From Rhizobium sp. BK376 (GTDB taxonomy: Bacteria; Pseudomonadota; Alphaproteobacteria; Rhizobiales; Rhizobiaceae), in assembly GCF_004341625.1 (NCBI RefSeq), contig NZ_SLZG01000004.1, positions 310,001 through 374,000 on the forward strand: a stretch of DNA of 64,000 nt, read 5' to 3'. Under the pieces are notes generated by a model. That model was given only the letters and a program-made list of their open reading frames with translations, made no database searches and had not been told where the DNA came from. Within the stretch, counting starts at the first letter, position 1. The number at the start of each line of letters is the position of its first letter. Position numbers and translations under genes: made by a program. Shown here in pieces: positions 45,062 through 56,813 of this stretch.

Positions 45062-46315
45062 TTATTCGGCAGCCGCGCTCTTCTGGCCGAAACGCTTCTC
45101 GATATAATCCGCGACCAACGCCTCGAAATCCGAGGCGATATTCGGTCCGCGCAGTGTCATCGCCTTCTGGCCGTCGATGAAGACGGGGGCTGCCGGCGTT
45201 TCACCGGTGCCCGGCAGCGAGATACCGATATCGGCATGCTTGCTTTCGCCCGGACCGTTGACGATGCAGCCCATGACCGCGACGTTCAGCGCCTCGACTC
45301 CAGGATATTTCTCACGCCAGACCGGCATGTTCTTGCGAATGTCGTTCTGGATGTTCTGCGCCAGCTCCTGGAAGACCGTGGAGGTGGTGCGGCCGCAGCC
45401 CGGACAGGCGGCGACGACGGGGATGAACTGGCGGAAGCCCATGACCTGCAGCAGCTCCTGTGCCACCTGCACTTCGCGGGTGCGGTCGCCATTCGGCTCC
45501 GGCGTCAGTGAGACGCGGATCGTATCGCCGATCCCGTGCTGCAGCACATAGCCCATGGCAGCCGACGAGGCGACAATGCCCTTGGTGCCCATACCGGCCT
45601 CGGTGAGACCGAGATGCAGTGCATGGTCGGAACGCTCCGACAGCATGGAATAGACGGCGATCAGGTCCTGCACCTGGCTGACCTTGGCCGACAGGATGAT
45701 GCGGTTGCGCGGCAGGCCGATTTCTTCCGCCAGATTGGCCGAGATCAGCGCCGATTGCACGATCGCCTCGCGCGTCACCTGCCGGGCCGACAGCGGAAAG
45801 CCGTTTGCCTTGTTCTGGTCCATCAGCGCGGTGAGCAGATCCTGGTCGAGCGACCCCCAGTTGACGCCGATGCGGACAGGCTTGTCGTATCGGATCGCCA
45901 TTTCGACGATCTCGGCGAACTGCTTGTCCTTCTTGTCCTTGAAGCCGACATTGCCGGGATTGATGCGGTATTTCGCCAGCGCCTCGGCGCAGGCTGGATG
46001 ATCCGCAAGCAGCTTGTGGCCGATATAGTGGAAATCGCCGACCAGCGGCACGTCCATGCCGAGGCGCAACAGGCGCTCGCGGATCTTCGGCACGGCTGCA
46101 GCACTTTCGTCGCGATCGACGGTGATGCGCACCAGTTCCGACCCTGCCTTGAACAGGGCGGCCACCTGGGCAACGGTCGCGTCGATATCAGCCGTATCGG
46201 TGTTGGTCATCGACTGCACGACGACAGGCGCGCCACCACCCACGATGACGCCGCCGACATCGACGGCGACGGAGGAACGGCGGGGCTTGGGATCAAAATC
46301 GGTCGCTGAGGACAT
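45062..46315 (-). CDS. ispG: 4-Hydroxy-3-methylbut-2-enyl diphosphate synthase
   Basis: IspG (GcpE) reduces methylerythritol cyclodiphosphate in the non-mevalonate isoprenoid pathway with a 4Fe-4S cluster. The 417-residue protein has [47 protein letters not shown] and the cluster cysteines in CPGCGRT and [18 protein letters not shown]. It is longer than the E. coli enzyme (372), as usual in alphaproteobacteria. It stands alone, convergent with the lysE-like gene. Confidence 0.96.
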   Translation of the reverse strand: MSSATDFDPKPRRSSVAVDVGGVIVGGGAPVVVQSMTNTDTADIDATVAQVAALFKAGSELVRITVDRDESAAAVPKIRERLLRLGMDVPLVGDFHYIGHKLLADHPACAEALAKYRINPGNVGFKDKKDKQFAEIVEMAIRYDKPVRIGVNWGSLDQDLLTALMDQNKANGFPLSARQVTREAIVQSALISANLAEEIGLPRNRIILSAKVSQVQDLIAVYSMLSERSDHALHLGLTEAGMGTKGIVASSAAMGYVLQHGIGDTIRVSLTPEPNGDRTREVQVAQELLQVMGFRQFIPVVAACPGCGRTTSTVFQELAQNIQNDIRKNMPVWREKYPGVEALNVAVMGCIVNGPGESKHADIGISLPGTGETPAAPVFIDGQKAMTLRGPNIASDFEALVADYIEKRFGQKSAAAE

Positions 46316-46419
46316 GGAAACTCTCTGGCCTAGCCTCGGATATCAGGTGCCTTTCAGGTGGATCAAGGCGAAAGGCTTGTCAACCGCCCCAAGCATCAAC
46401 TTTTGCTCGGGGCAGGACT

Positions 46420-47619
46420 TCAGTGCCCTCCGCCGCCGATGCTGTCGGCATAGCGCGCAAGGCTAGAGAAGCAAAGAACGACCAAGAGAAGCATCGGCAA
46501 GGCCAGGAAGACGGCGGAGAAGCCGACATGCTCGGCGGCAAAGCCGATCGCCGACGGCGCCACCAGCATGCCCGAATAGCCCATGGTCGTGACAACGGAG
46601 ATACCGATGCCCGGCTGCAACCCCGGCACGTTGCCGGCAGCCGAGAAGGCGATCGGCACCATGTTGGAAATCCCGATGCCGCAAAACGCAAAACCCAGAA
46701 TGGCCAGTTCCGCATTCGGGGCGAGGCTGGCGAGCACCATGCCCGTTATCGCGAAAGCCGTGCAGACCCTGAGCGTCATGACCGCGCCGAGCTTGTCGCG
46801 CACGAAGTCGCCCGCAAATCGCATGGTCGCCATGGTCAGCGAGAAAGCCGCAAAGCCGAGGCCGGAGAGCGTCACCGAGGCGCTGAGATCCTGGCGGAGA
46901 TAGAGCGCGCCCCAATCGAGCACGGCGCCTTCCGGGATCATGCAGAAGAGCGCCATCATGCCGAGCAGCCAGGGCAGCGGGATCATGGGCAGCTTGGCCT
47001 TCGGCTTTTCCTCGTCAGGGTGTGGCTGATCGCTAAGGATCATCGGCCATGCGATCACCAGGAAGACGATCGACAGAACAGTCGCCACCTCGGCATGGCC
47101 AAGCACGCCCCAATGCGAGATGAGATAGCCACCGATCGCCGAACCGATGAGGCCACCAAGGCTCCAGAAGGCATGGCAGGACGACATGATGGCGCGGCGC
47201 ATGGACTTTTCGACCGCAACGGCATTGGCATTCATCGCCACATCCATCGCCCCGATGAACCCGCCGAAGAGGAAGATTGCGGGCGCCGCGGTCCAGACAT
47301 TCTGGACAACCGTCAGGATCAGCAGCATCGGCAGCAGCAGGACGGCCATGACCTTGCAGACGACTTTCGAGCCTCGCCCCGTGATCTGGGCACCGGCCAG
47401 CGGCATCATCAGCAGCGAGCCGAGACCGAAGACCAGGATCATCAGGCCGAGCTCGAACTTGGACAGTTGCAGCCGCTCGGCAAACTCTGGAATTTTCGGG
47501 GCCCAGCTCCCGACGGCAAAGCCGTTGACCAGAAACAGCAACGAAACCGCCGCACGCGATTTCGTGAGGAACCCGCTTCTTGAGGTCTCCGCGGCGTTAT
47601 TTTTGCTGATTCCGTCCAT
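46420..47619 (-). CDS. MFS transporter, substrate unknown
   Basis: A 399-residue protein with about twelve TM segments: FLVNGFAVGSWAPKIPEFAERLQLSKFELGLMILVFGLGSLLMMPLAGA, SSCHAFWSLGGLIGSAIGG, and SVVTTMGYSGMLVAPSAIGFAAE in the C-terminal half. The WAPKIPE segment after TM1 is typical of a bacterial MFS group often compared with fucose-permease-like carriers. The ATG at 47619 has GGAGGA upstream; a frame to 47691 lacks a site. It is divergent from an EamA transporter gene. Substrate and direction are unknown. Confidence 0.85.
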   Translation of the reverse strand: MDGISKNNAAETSRSGFLTKSRAAVSLLFLVNGFAVGSWAPKIPEFAERLQLSKFELGLMILVFGLGSLLMMPLAGAQITGRGSKVVCKVMAVLLLPMLLILTVVQNVWTAAPAIFLFGGFIGAMDVAMNANAVAVEKSMRRAIMSSCHAFWSLGGLIGSAIGGYLISHWGVLGHAEVATVLSIVFLVIAWPMILSDQPHPDEEKPKAKLPMIPLPWLLGMMALFCMIPEGAVLDWGALYLRQDLSASVTLSGLGFAAFSLTMATMRFAGDFVRDKLGAVMTLRVCTAFAITGMVLASLAPNAELAILGFAFCGIGISNMVPIAFSAAGNVPGLQPGIGISVVTTMGYSGMLVAPSAIGFAAEHVGFSAVFLALPMLLLVVLCFSSLARYADSIGGGGH

Positions 47620-47870
47620 GAACTGTCCTCCAAATGCCGGCGCACCATTATTTAAATCGATTAGATTTGCAACAATGCTGAAGCCTCTCATCAGTCACGT
47701 TTCGTCACCGCTTGTTAAACTGGAGGCAACAAAGCCACAACCGCGAAATAAAAACGCATCGTGAATGCCGGCTACAGAAGGTGTATTGACGGCGAAATAT
47801 GAGGCTCCTATCGCTTTGCCATTCCCCGGCTTTCCGTTCGATTCTCTTCCCATTCGCCTCGGTGCATCCC

Positions 47871-48743
47871 GTGAAAAATCAAGTCAGCTACGGCATACTG
47901 CTCACCATCTTTGCCTATGCGATGTTCACCGCGCATGACGCGACCATCAAGCTGCTGGTGGTCACCATTCCTGTCTGGCAGATCCTGTTTTTCCGAAGCG
48001 TCACCATCCTTGCCGGCTGCTTCATCTTCGAAGGCCCGTCTCTGGTCTCAAAGACGATCCGCTCGCCGATCATCAAGCCGATGATCGTCCGCAGCATCCT
48101 GCTGCTGGTCGCCTGGATCTCCTATTATTCTGCGGCGAGCTACCTGCAGCTCGCTGAAGTGACGACGCTCTATTACGCGGCCCCCGTGGTCGGCACGATC
48201 CTTGCGACAATCATCCTGCACGAGCGCGTGACCTGGCCGCGCTGGACGGCAGTCGGCCTCGGCTTCTGCGGCGTCGTCATCGCCTCCAACCCGATCGGCC
48301 TGACGATTTCCTGGCCGGTCTATCTCGCTCTTCAGGCCGCGGTCATCTGGGCCTCGGCCATGGTGCTGCTGCGCAAGACCGCGCTGCACGAGAAGAGCCT
48401 GATCCAGATGGCGATTTCCAACGTGATGTTCATCCTGATGACAGTCATCATGATGGTCCTGCATTGGAAAACGCCGACCATGCATGAGATGATCCTGCTC
48501 TGCCTGACCGGCCTCATCGCAGGCGTCGGCCAGTTCGCGCTTTTCGAAGGCATGCGCCAGGCGCCGGTCTCCGTGCTAGCGCCCTTCGAATATACCTCGC
48601 TCGTCTGGGCCTTTATCCTCGGCTATGCGATCTGGGGCGACATTCCGAAGACAAACGTCTTCGTCGGCGCCATCCTCATCCTCAGCGCAGGCGGGATCAT
48701 CATCCTCAGCGAGCGCTGGAAACGCAGCCGCGCGGCGGCCTGA
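47871..48743 (+). CDS. EamA/DMT-family transporter
   Basis: A 290-residue membrane protein with about ten TM segments in two EamA repeats (YGILLTIFAYAMFTAHDATIKLLV; AEVTTLYYAAPVVGTILATIILHERVTWPRWTAVGLGFCGVVIA; FEGMRQAPVSVLAPFEYTSLVWAFILGYAIWGDIP). Members export amino acids or other metabolites. The start is uncertain: a GTG at 47871 (MKNQVSYG) gives the normal length, and an ATG at 47799 would add 24 residues. Neither has a good ribosome site. Confidence 0.82.
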   Translation: MKNQVSYGILLTIFAYAMFTAHDATIKLLVVTIPVWQILFFRSVTILAGCFIFEGPSLVSKTIRSPIIKPMIVRSILLLVAWISYYSAASYLQLAEVTTLYYAAPVVGTILATIILHERVTWPRWTAVGLGFCGVVIASNPIGLTISWPVYLALQAAVIWASAMVLLRKTALHEKSLIQMAISNVMFILMTVIMMVLHWKTPTMHEMILLCLTGLIAGVGQFALFEGMRQAPVSVLAPFEYTSLVWAFILGYAIWGDIPKTNVFVGAILILSAGGIIILSERWKRSRAAA

Positions 48744-48902
48744 GATTCTCTCAAACTCCTGTAGCGACGCGCGAAAACCGCCGTTTGCCGCAATTTGAGA
48801 AAAATATTCGCACTTGCCCATTTCTTTTGCAGTTTTCTACGCTACACGAGATATGATTTTCTGCGATCTATGCAGCATCGAACTCTCGAAACGGAAAAGA
48901 CA

Positions 48903-49676
48903 ATGAACTGGTTCAAAGCCATTGCCGCTGCAGCCCTCGTCCAGGCCGCAATCATCCTTCCCGCCCATGCCGGCGAAAACCTGAACGCCATCAAGTCCGC
49001 TGGCGTCCTGAAGGTCGGCACCGAGGGGACCTATGCGCCATTCACCTATCATGACGGCAGCGGCAAGCTGGTCGGCTTCGACATCGAGATCGCCGAAGCG
49101 ATCGCGCAGAAGCTCGGCGTCAAGGCCCAGTTCCTCGAAGGCAAGTGGGACGGCCTGATCGCCGGCCTCGACGCCAACCGCTATGACACCGTCATCAACG
49201 AAGTCGGCATCACCGATGCGCGCAAGCAGAAGTACGACTTCTCCGAGCCCTACATTGCTTCCAAGGCCGTTCTGATCGTCAAGGACAGCAACAGCGACAT
49301 CAAGGATTTCCCCGATCTCAAGGGCAAGAAGTCCGCACAATCGCTGACCAGCAACTTCGGCAAGCTCGCCGAACAGTCCGGCGCCGAACTCGTCGGCACT
49401 GACGGCTTCGATCAGTCCATCCAGCTGGTGCTCACCGGCCGCGCCGATGCGACGATCAACGACAGCCTCTCCTTCCTCGATTTCAAGAAGCACAAGCCGG
49501 ATGCACCGGTGAAGATCGTGGCCCAGCAGTCGAATGCCGACTACTCAGGCGCGATCATCCGCAAGAACGAGCCGGAACTGCTGGCAGCGATCAACAAAGC
49601 GCTCGCCGACATCAAGGCTGATGGCACCTACGCCAAGATTTCCGACAAGTATTTCGGCCAGGACGTTTCGAAGTAA
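48903..49676 (+). CDS. ABC transporter periplasmic amino-acid-binding protein
   Basis: A 257-residue protein with a cleavable signal (MNWFKAIAAAALVQAAIILPAHA) and a family-3 solute-binding fold: GVLKVGTEGTYAPFTYHDGSGKLVGFDIEIAEAIAQKLG, YDTVINEVGITDARKQKYDFSEPYI, and LTGRADATINDSLSFLDF. This resembles cystine- and polar-amino-acid-binding proteins (FliY/TcyA). The ATG at 48903 has GGAAAAG upstream. Permease and ATPase genes follow, interrupted by a 215-bp spacer holding a palindromic repeat. Confidence 0.9.
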   Translation: MNWFKAIAAAALVQAAIILPAHAGENLNAIKSAGVLKVGTEGTYAPFTYHDGSGKLVGFDIEIAEAIAQKLGVKAQFLEGKWDGLIAGLDANRYDTVINEVGITDARKQKYDFSEPYIASKAVLIVKDSNSDIKDFPDLKGKKSAQSLTSNFGKLAEQSGAELVGTDGFDQSIQLVLTGRADATINDSLSFLDFKKHKPDAPVKIVAQQSNADYSGAIIRKNEPELLAAINKALADIKADGTYAKISDKYFGQDVSK

Positions 49677-49693
49677 GTCCTGCCTGCACAAAG

Positions 49694-49849
49694 CCCCCTC
49701 CCCATCCCCTGCCCACAAGGGGGATGGGTTTCTATGCCGCGCTGTTTTCTTCTCAAAACAGCCTTTCAGCCAGCAGTACGGTCGATATTTGGTGCCGCCG
49801 GCGCCTCCTTTAAGTCCCTCCCTCTTGTGGGGAGGGGTTGGGGAGGGGT
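49694..49849. repeat. Palindromic intergenic repeat inside an ABC operon
   Basis: A C-rich left arm (about 49694-49728, CCCCTCCCCATCCCCTGCCC then ACAAGGGGGATGGG) faces a G-rich right arm (about 49815-49849, CCCTCCCTCTTGTGGGGAGG then GGTTGGGGAGGGG). The arms are imperfect inverted copies of about 34 bp with roughly 85 bp between. Such CCCTCCCC/GGGGAGGG elements recur in rhizobial spacers. Confidence 0.75.
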
Positions 49850-49891
49850 ATTGCACTTTCTAAACGCACCAACTTTCGAGAAAGAACGCCC

Positions 49892-50572
49892 TTGCCGCAT
49901 TGGCTCCAACTGATGGCGGATTCCTTGAGTTCCCTGCTCTGGGCGGGGCTCGTCTTCACCATTCCGCTGACGCTCCTTTCCTTCGCATTCGGCCTGACGC
50001 TCGGCCTGCTGACAGCGATTGCCCGCCTCTTCGGCCCGGCGCCTGTCTCAGCCATCGCGCGTTTCTATGTCTGGGTCATCCGCGGGACGCCGCTGCTGGT
50101 GCAGCTTTTCGTGATCTTCTACGGCCTGCCGAGCATCGGCATCTTGCTCGACGCCTTTCCGGCGGCATTGATCGGCTTCACGCTCAGCGTCGGCGCCTAT
50201 ACGTCTGAAATCATCCGCGCCGTCATTTCGTCGGTGCCGAAGGGCCAATGGGAAGCGGCATATTCGATCGGCATGAGCTGGCGGCAGGCGATGAGCCGCA
50301 CCATCTTGCCGCAGGCGGCTCGCGTCGCCGTGCCGCCGCTGTCGAACACCTTCATCTCGCTGGTCAAGGACACATCGCTTGCGGCGGCAATCACCGTTCC
50401 GGAGCTTTTCCAGGCCGCGCAGCGCATCGTCGCCACCACCTATGAGCCACTGATCCTCTATATCGAAGCCGCCCTGATCTACCTCGCCCTCAGCTCGGTC
50501 CTCTCGCAGCTGCAGGTTCGGCTGGAAGCGCGCTTCGCCCGCTATGGCGGCATGCTGGAGGCCCGCTCATGA
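49892..50572 (+). CDS. ABC transporter amino-acid permease
   Basis: A 226-residue membrane protein of the His/Glu/cystine permease family: RFYVWVIRGTPLLVQLFVIFYGLPSIG, AYTSEIIRAVISSVPKGQWEAAYSIGMS (EAA loop that docks the ATPase), LPQAARVAVPPLSNTFISLVKDTSLA. I propose a TTG start at 49892, giving MPHWLQLMADSLSSLL, which aligns with TcyB-like N termini. The first ATG at 49913 would trim it. It overlaps the ATPase gene by 4 bp (ATGA). Confidence 0.88.
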   Translation: MPHWLQLMADSLSSLLWAGLVFTIPLTLLSFAFGLTLGLLTAIARLFGPAPVSAIARFYVWVIRGTPLLVQLFVIFYGLPSIGILLDAFPAALIGFTLSVGAYTSEIIRAVISSVPKGQWEAAYSIGMSWRQAMSRTILPQAARVAVPPLSNTFISLVKDTSLAAAITVPELFQAAQRIVATTYEPLILYIEAALIYLALSSVLSQLQVRLEARFARYGGMLEARS

Positions 50573-51330
50573 TCGAACTCTCCCATATCGAAAAGCGCTT
50601 CGGCGACGCCGTCATCCTGAAGGACATCAGCCTCAGGATTCCTGAGGGCAACGTGACCGCGCTCGTAGGCCCGTCCGGTGGCGGCAAAAGCACCCTGCTC
50701 CGCTGCATCAACCTGCTGGAAGTTCCAAGCGCCGGCACGATCCGGCTCGGCGAGGATACGCTGAGCTTTTCGCCAAACCAGAAGCCCAGCTGGCAGGCGA
50801 TCCAGAAGATCCGCCGCCAGACCGGCATGGTCTTCCAGAATTTCCAGCTCTTCCCCCATCGCACGGCGATCGAAAACGTCATGGAAGGCCTGACGACCGT
50901 CCTGAAGTGGCCAGCCTCCAGGGCGCGGGAACGCGCCATGGAATTGCTGACCAAGGTCGGCATGGCCCACAAGGCCGATGCCTGGCCGGCAACCCTCTCA
51001 GGCGGCCAGCAGCAGCGCGTGGCGATTGCCCGGGCGCTTGCCCCCTCGCCGCGCGTGCTGCTCTGCGACGAGCCGACCTCCGCGCTCGATCCCGAACTTG
51101 CCTCCGAAGTGGTTGACGTTCTCGCCCGCCTCGCCAACGAGGGTACGACGATGGTGATGGCGACGCATGACCTGCGTCTTGCCTCCAAGATCGCCAACGA
51201 TGTCGTGTTTCTCGAAGCTGGCAGCATCGTCGAGACAGGTGCTGCCCGCACCATCTTTGGTGCACCGGCACAGGAGCGCACGAAGCGCTTCATCTCGACC
51301 CTGAACGCAGGCCACAGCTACGATATCTGA
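50569..51330 (+). CDS. ABC transporter ATP-binding protein (amino acid)
   Basis: A 253-residue ATPase: Walker A GPSGGGKSTLL, Q-loop VFQNFQLFPHRTAIENV, signature LSGGQQQRVAIARAL, Walker B VLLCDEPTSALDPE, and MATHDLRLA with the switch His. It energises the permease encoded just before it. FQNFQLFPH and LSGGQQQR are typical of polar-amino-acid uptake systems such as GlnQ, HisP and TcyN. Confidence 0.93.
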   Translation: MIELSHIEKRFGDAVILKDISLRIPEGNVTALVGPSGGGKSTLLRCINLLEVPSAGTIRLGEDTLSFSPNQKPSWQAIQKIRRQTGMVFQNFQLFPHRTAIENVMEGLTTVLKWPASRARERAMELLTKVGMAHKADAWPATLSGGQQQRVAIARALAPSPRVLLCDEPTSALDPELASEVVDVLARLANEGTTMVMATHDLRLASKIANDVVFLEAGSIVETGAARTIFGAPAQERTKRFISTLNAGHSYDI

Positions 51331-51349
51331 GGGCAGGCAGACAAAGCAA

Positions 51350-51378
51350 AGGCCGCTCCGGAGTTTACCGGGCGGCCT
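51350..51378 (+). terminator. Probable terminator of the ABC operon
   Basis: AGGCCGC and GCGGCCT pair around a 15-nt loop that holds a further CCGG/CCGG stem, 20 bp after the ATPase stop. CTCATTTCTG follows; the T tail is weak. Confidence 0.45.
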
Positions 51379-51403
51379 CTCATTTCTGTTATCGATAATC
51401 GGA

Positions 51404-51973
51404 TCAGGCCGTGATGACCGCCCGCGCGGCCCTAAGGGCATTCCCCCACCAGACCAGCTGATCGAGCTGGTTCTTGGCTGCTTCCACCAGATGCGGATAG
51501 TCGCTGAGGCTCTTGCCCTCCTTCAGCACGGCAAGATATTCGCTGAAGGCGATGTGGACCCCTGTCTTGACAGAGGCAGCGCCCATTTCGACGAAGATCA
51601 GGCGAAGCTGCTCAACCGCCCGTGCGCCACCAACGCCGCCGTAGCCGACGAAGGCAACCGGCTTCTGGATAAACTCGCCAAGGTCGATGGCGTTCTTCAG
51701 AACGGCTGTCGGTCCATGATTGTATTCGGCGGCGGTGAAGATATAGGCGTCGAATTCGCGCAGCTTCTTCTTCCAGCGTTCCGCGGTTTCGCTCTGCGCT
51801 TCCGTCGTGCGCTCTTCGCCGAAGAAATGCATGGGGTAGTCGAGAAGATCGAGCACCTCGACATCGAACTCCGAGCGGCTGCCGGCGATGTCCGCGATCC
51901 ATTTTGCTGGATGTTCGGCGAACCGGCCAATGCGCGTGCTGCCGACGATGACTGCGATTTTCAACTTGTTCAT
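51404..51973 (-). CDS. NADPH-dependent FMN reductase family protein
   Basis: A 189-residue flavodoxin-fold protein: IAVIVGSTRIGRFAEHPAKWI (phosphate loop), FTAAEYNHGPTAVLKNAIDLG (the E-Y-N flavin motif) and FVGYGGVGGARAVEQLRLI. It resembles quinone/azo/chromate reductases such as ChrR. It probably reduces quinones or aromatic substrates with NAD(P)H via FMN. It is a single gene convergent with the ABC operon. Confidence 0.9.
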   Translation of the reverse strand: MNKLKIAVIVGSTRIGRFAEHPAKWIADIAGSRSEFDVEVLDLLDYPMHFFGEERTTEAQSETAERWKKKLREFDAYIFTAAEYNHGPTAVLKNAIDLGEFIQKPVAFVGYGGVGGARAVEQLRLIFVEMGAASVKTGVHIAFSEYLAVLKEGKSLSDYPHLVEAAKNQLDQLVWWGNALRAARAVITA

Positions 51974-52108
51974 ATGAAATATCCTATGAGTTGCCCGCTT
52001 GCCCGGCTCAATCTAGAGGTCGCCTCCGTCAGGAGACAACCACTAAAATGGCCGAAAAATCAGGCGTCAACCTCCAATGAGGTCACGATCCGGTGAACAT
52101 TCCGGATC

Positions 52109-55570
<3,462 letters not shown>

Positions 55571-55702
55571 GTCGGTCTCCCTCACGACGTCACACACGGA
55601 CGGGTATGCTGCACCCGCGAAGGAAATTCTTAACGTCTTGTCACAAGAAGTTCAATTTCCCGGCGCGCCATAGCGTAAAATAGTTGCGCCAGGATTTTTT
55701 GC

Positions 55703-56443
55703 TCAAGAAATGAGCCCGTAGCGGAAGGCAAGGGCGACGATGTGCTGGCGGTTCTTCGCCTTCAGCTTGTCCTGGATGCCGTTCATGTACCAGTCGACCG
55801 TATGGTTGGAGATCTTGAGCAGCTTGCTGATCTCGATCGAGGTCATGCCGTCGGCCAGATAGTTCAGCACTTCCATCTCGCGCCGCGTCATCTGCGTATC
55901 GACGACAGATCCCGCTTCCAGCGCCTCTGCCTCGCCCTTGAGTTCCAGCATGCGCCAGAATGCCTTCTTGGCGACGGCCTCGAAGAGAGCGATCTCGATC
56001 GGCGACAGATCGACGACGCTGCCGCCGATCGTCATGTTTCCAAGCAGCCCGTTGCGCCCATGAATGGGAAAGATATAGCCGTCGAGCAGCCCGTGGCTGC
56101 GCGCATCGACCATCATCTGCTCCATGCGCCGGCGATGCGGGTCCGCACGGAAGGCAGCGATCGTGTCGCGCCAGCGGAACGGCCGCTGCGCACGCGCGAG
56201 GAAGCGGATCGTCGGATCGATGAGAACGTACTTCTTGGCGATGTAGACCAGCGGCCACTTCTCGGGCCAGCGGCCGGCAAGAACAAGGCTCATCGGGTCC
56301 GTATTGGGTTTCGGCTGCCGCAGTAGTCCGTAGAAATCAAACTTGTAGGAACGGAGCACACGTTCGAGCTCGGCCACCACGTTTTCGGCAACCTTGCATT
56401 CTTCCATAACCACAAGCAATTGAATTAACGAATGAATATTCAC
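55703..56443 (-). CDS. LuxR-type regulator with autoinducer-binding domain (solo)
   Basis: A 246-residue protein with an N-terminal acyl-homoserine-lactone-type domain and a C-terminal LuxR helix-turn-helix (MTRREMEVLNYLADGMTSIEISKLLKISNHTVDWYMNGIQDKLKAKNRQ). The ligand-pocket residues conserved in TraR/LuxR are present: Trp63, Tyr67, Asp76, Pro77 and Trp91. It may therefore still bind an AHL. No luxI-type synthase is in the window, so it is a solo. It lies 132 bp downstream of pyc on the same strand and 370 bp from divergent ndvA. Its target genes are unknown. Confidence 0.88.
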   Translation of the reverse strand: MNIHSLIQLLVVMEECKVAENVVAELERVLRSYKFDFYGLLRQPKPNTDPMSLVLAGRWPEKWPLVYIAKKYVLIDPTIRFLARAQRPFRWRDTIAAFRADPHRRRMEQMMVDARSHGLLDGYIFPIHGRNGLLGNMTIGGSVVDLSPIEIALFEAVAKKAFWRMLELKGEAEALEAGSVVDTQMTRREMEVLNYLADGMTSIEISKLLKISNHTVDWYMNGIQDKLKAKNRQHIVALAFRYGLIS

Positions 56444-56813
56444 ACATACCCCCTGGCACCAAACTCGCTACGCCGGCGCTCGACATTGCAGCCCGCCCTG
56501 TCTGTCGTTGCCCCCAGACATCGGACACGGTCGAGCGCTATGTTGCAGGAAAACGGAAAACCGTCACCAGCGAATTTTTGATAATCCTCAATGGCTACAT
56601 TTTTCGTGAGAGGAATTCCAGCGACCGCAGGCTGCCGTCATCAAATTGCCGTCAGCCAAGCGGCAAAGCCCCGGAAACAGGGCTGACAAGCCTGTGGAGA
56701 GACGAAGGATTGCGTTGCAGAATCAGTGTAGGATTTCGTTAATCGCCGGTTCAGGTACCAAATCGTAGCATCGCACCATCCCGAGTATTGCAGATGCAGA
56801 TGAGGTACCCAAC
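56444..56813. other. Divergent region between luxR and ndvA
   Basis: These 370 bp hold the promoters of both genes. The only notable feature is a direct repeat TGCCGTCA with 6 bp between copies (near 56632-56653). No lux-box-like palindrome or RNA is evident. Confidence 0.4.

Noticed and set aside
49677..49891. Promoter-bearing spacer or small RNA gene between binding protein and permease
   Set aside because: The spacer is explained by the palindromic repeat; I see no good promoter boxes or independent terminator.
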